Under the pieces are notes generated by a model. It was not told where the DNA came from and made no database searches. It saw nothing but the letters and a program-made list of their open reading frames with translations. A DNA stretch of 64,000 nt, taken from contig CAKSFR010000003.1 of assembly GCA_934454635.1 (NCBI GenBank), positions 147,347-211,346 of the forward strand. Direction: 5' to 3'. Each line of letters begins with the position of its first letter. Positions within the stretch are counted from its first letter, which is position 1. Source of the DNA: an uncultured Ruminiclostridium sp. (GTDB lineage Bacteria > Bacillota > Clostridia > Oscillospirales > Ruminococcaceae). The position numbers were made by a program, and so were the translations under genes. Below, piece by piece: positions 62,900-64,000 of this stretch.

Positions 62900-63786
62900 A
62901 TGAGGAAAATATGACGCTGCGCGTTGCGCTTTTGCAGATAGCGCCCGGAGCGGATACGGCGGAAAATCTGGCGATCAGCGAAAAAGCGTGCCGCGAAGCA
63001 AAGCGTTTGGGCGCGCACCTTGCCGTATTCCCCGAGATGTTCAGCAGCGGCTACAATATCCCCGAAAATACAGACGAATTGCGCAAACTTGCCGTTCCCG
63101 CAGACGGAGAATTTGTTTCGTTTTTCGGTCGGCTTGCCGAGCAGCTCGACATGGCTATTGCGGTTACATTCCTGGAAAAATACGACCCACTGCCGAGAAA
63201 TTCGGTCTGTCTTTTCGACCGCCGCGGCAGAGCTTTGTTCACATACGCTAAAGTACACACCTGTGATTTCGGCGACGAGCAGCGGCTCACGCACGGCAGT
63301 GAATTTTTTGTCGCTCCGCTTGAAACGCAGGTCGGAACGGTAAACGTCGGCGCGATGATATGTTATGACCGTGAATTTCCCGAAAGCGCACGGATACTTA
63401 TGCTTAAAGGCGCGGAGCTGATAATTGTGCCGAACGCCTGTCCAATGGAAATAAACAGAATATCGCAGCTTCGCGGCAGAGCCTATGAAAATATGCTTGG
63501 AATAGTCACCGTGAATTATCCGTCGGGAAAGCCGGATTGCAACGGGCATTCCACCGCATTCGACGGAATGGCGTATCTTCCCGAACTTGGCGGGTCGCGG
63601 GATACAATGTTGCTTGACGCAGGAGAAAAAGCGGGAGTTTACACCGTGGATATGCCCATCGGCGCGATCAGGCGGTACAGAAAATCCGAGGTTCATGGCG
63701 ACGCTTACCGCCGTCCCGAAATATACGGATTGTTAACCGAAAATATGAAAAAGCCGCCGTTTCTTCGGGCTGATTTCAGGAAATAA
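62896..63786 (+). CDS. Nitrilase-superfamily carbon-nitrogen hydrolase
   Basis: This 296-residue protein has the Glu-Lys-Cys triad: E47 (AVFPEMF), K119 (FTYAKVH) and C156 (GAMICYDREF). Family members hydrolyse amides, N-carbamoyl compounds or nitriles; the substrate cannot be told. GGAGGCGG precedes the start. Confidence 0.9.
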   Translation: MNEENMTLRVALLQIAPGADTAENLAISEKACREAKRLGAHLAVFPEMFSSGYNIPENTDELRKLAVPADGEFVSFFGRLAEQLDMAIAVTFLEKYDPLPRNSVCLFDRRGRALFTYAKVHTCDFGDEQRLTHGSEFFVAPLETQVGTVNVGAMICYDREFPESARILMLKGAELIIVPNACPMEINRISQLRGRAYENMLGIVTVNYPSGKPDCNGHSTAFDGMAYLPELGGSRDTMLLDAGEKAGVYTVDMPIGAIRRYRKSEVHGDAYRRPEIYGLLTENMKKPPFLRADFRK

Positions 63787-63928
63787 CGAGCTTTTGTGCA
63801 TTTTTCAAGAGAAGCGCGCAGTTTTCAGCATAGGAGAATGCATTAAATAATCAAAATCGATTAAACTGTTTTTTCATTAATTGGTTATTTTACACTTGAT
63901 GCCGTGCGGGCGTATCTTTTTTTAGGTC

Positions 63929-63957
63929 TGGACAAAAAGCGCATAATACGGTATAAT
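63929..63957 (+). promoter_or_regulatory. Promoter near the window end
   Basis: TGGACA (63929-63934) and TATAAT (63952-63957) are 17 bp apart. Bases 63787-63928 hold no gene that I can see. Confidence 0.7.
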
Positions 63958-63963
63958 ATAAGT

Positions 63964-64000
63964 ATGAGAAAAGCAAAAGAAATAGCAGGGCGCAAATGTC
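63964..64000 (+). CDS. Possible start of a gene cut by the window end
   Basis: ATG at 63964 opens MRKAKEIAGRKC and runs off the window. It lies 7 bases after the -10 box and has no ribosome site, so it would be a leaderless or near-leaderless start. Too short to identify. Confidence 0.3.
   Translation, partial: MRKAKEIAGRKC

Overview
The window looks like a chromosome segment from an anaerobic, flagellated, Gram-positive gut-type Clostridia bacterium, probably Oscillospirales-like. The evidence is: formate-THF ligase and acetate kinase; a SCIFF peptide with its radical SAM maturase; FtsEX next to an M23 hydrolase; sortase-like C-termini and lipoprotein signals; flagellin with FliB; and AGGAGG/GAAAGG ribosome sites. 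Nearly every promoter I could find has a 17-bp spacer between TTGACA-like and TATAAT-like boxes. Most of the DNA is moderately GC-rich, but two stretches (about 6.5-7.9 kb and 52.7 kb) are clearly AT-rich and look acquired.

Layout. 1-8.2 kb: 3' part of a type IIA topoisomerase A subunit, then fhs-tsaE-tsaB-rpiB and deoC-deoB. The end of deoB is duplicated around a 1.4 kb AT-rich insert. 8.4-16.8 kb: one gene for a 2796-residue cell-surface protein made of GLUG repeats, cysteine-rich repeats and an NPPTG anchor. 16.9-25.2 kb: a carboxylate symporter with an extra N-terminal domain, a zinc-ribbon membrane protein, a CorC/CNNM-type protein with an NfeD-like partner, a PstS-like lipoprotein and an HtrA protease. 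25.5-33.3 kb: the SCIFF system (a 47-residue peptide and its maturase), a CarD-like regulator, a flavoprotein, an RpiR-type regulator, TmcAL and AckA. 33.8-38.3 kb: an unrecognised 502-residue protein, a YcxB-like membrane protein, a secreted CAP protein, four tRNAs and a DUF378 protein. 39-42.5 kb: a heterodimeric ABC exporter. 42.9-52.7 kb: metG, a CdaR/PucR-type regulator, ftsE-ftsX-M23-S41 pseudopeptidase, greA and lysS. 52.8-57.4 kb: a cation/proton antiporter behind a fluoride riboswitch, a sugar-nucleotidyltransferase, and rpmG-secE-nusG-rplK-rplA. 57.6-64 kb: a zinc-ribbon protein, FliB, flagellin behind a sigma-D promoter, an FG-repeat protein, a DUF6734-like protein and a nitrilase-family amidohydrolase.

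The most unusual signal is a dispersed family of GC-rich elements between genes (25.4, 30.2, 30.5, 33.4, 33.7, 38.6 and 42.8 kb). Six of the seven copies can fold into a cloverleaf: an outer stem closing three near-perfect hairpins. The stems differ completely in sequence between some copies while the pairing is kept, which looks like compensatory change and therefore selection on structure. Other points of interest are the deoB 3'-end duplication, a S41 peptidase that has lost its catalytic Ser and Lys inside the ftsEX operon, a fluoride riboswitch controlling an antiporter, paired operator-like palindromes before the ABC exporter, and a possible 100-bp MITE after lysS. All calls come from reading the sequence; no database search was run.
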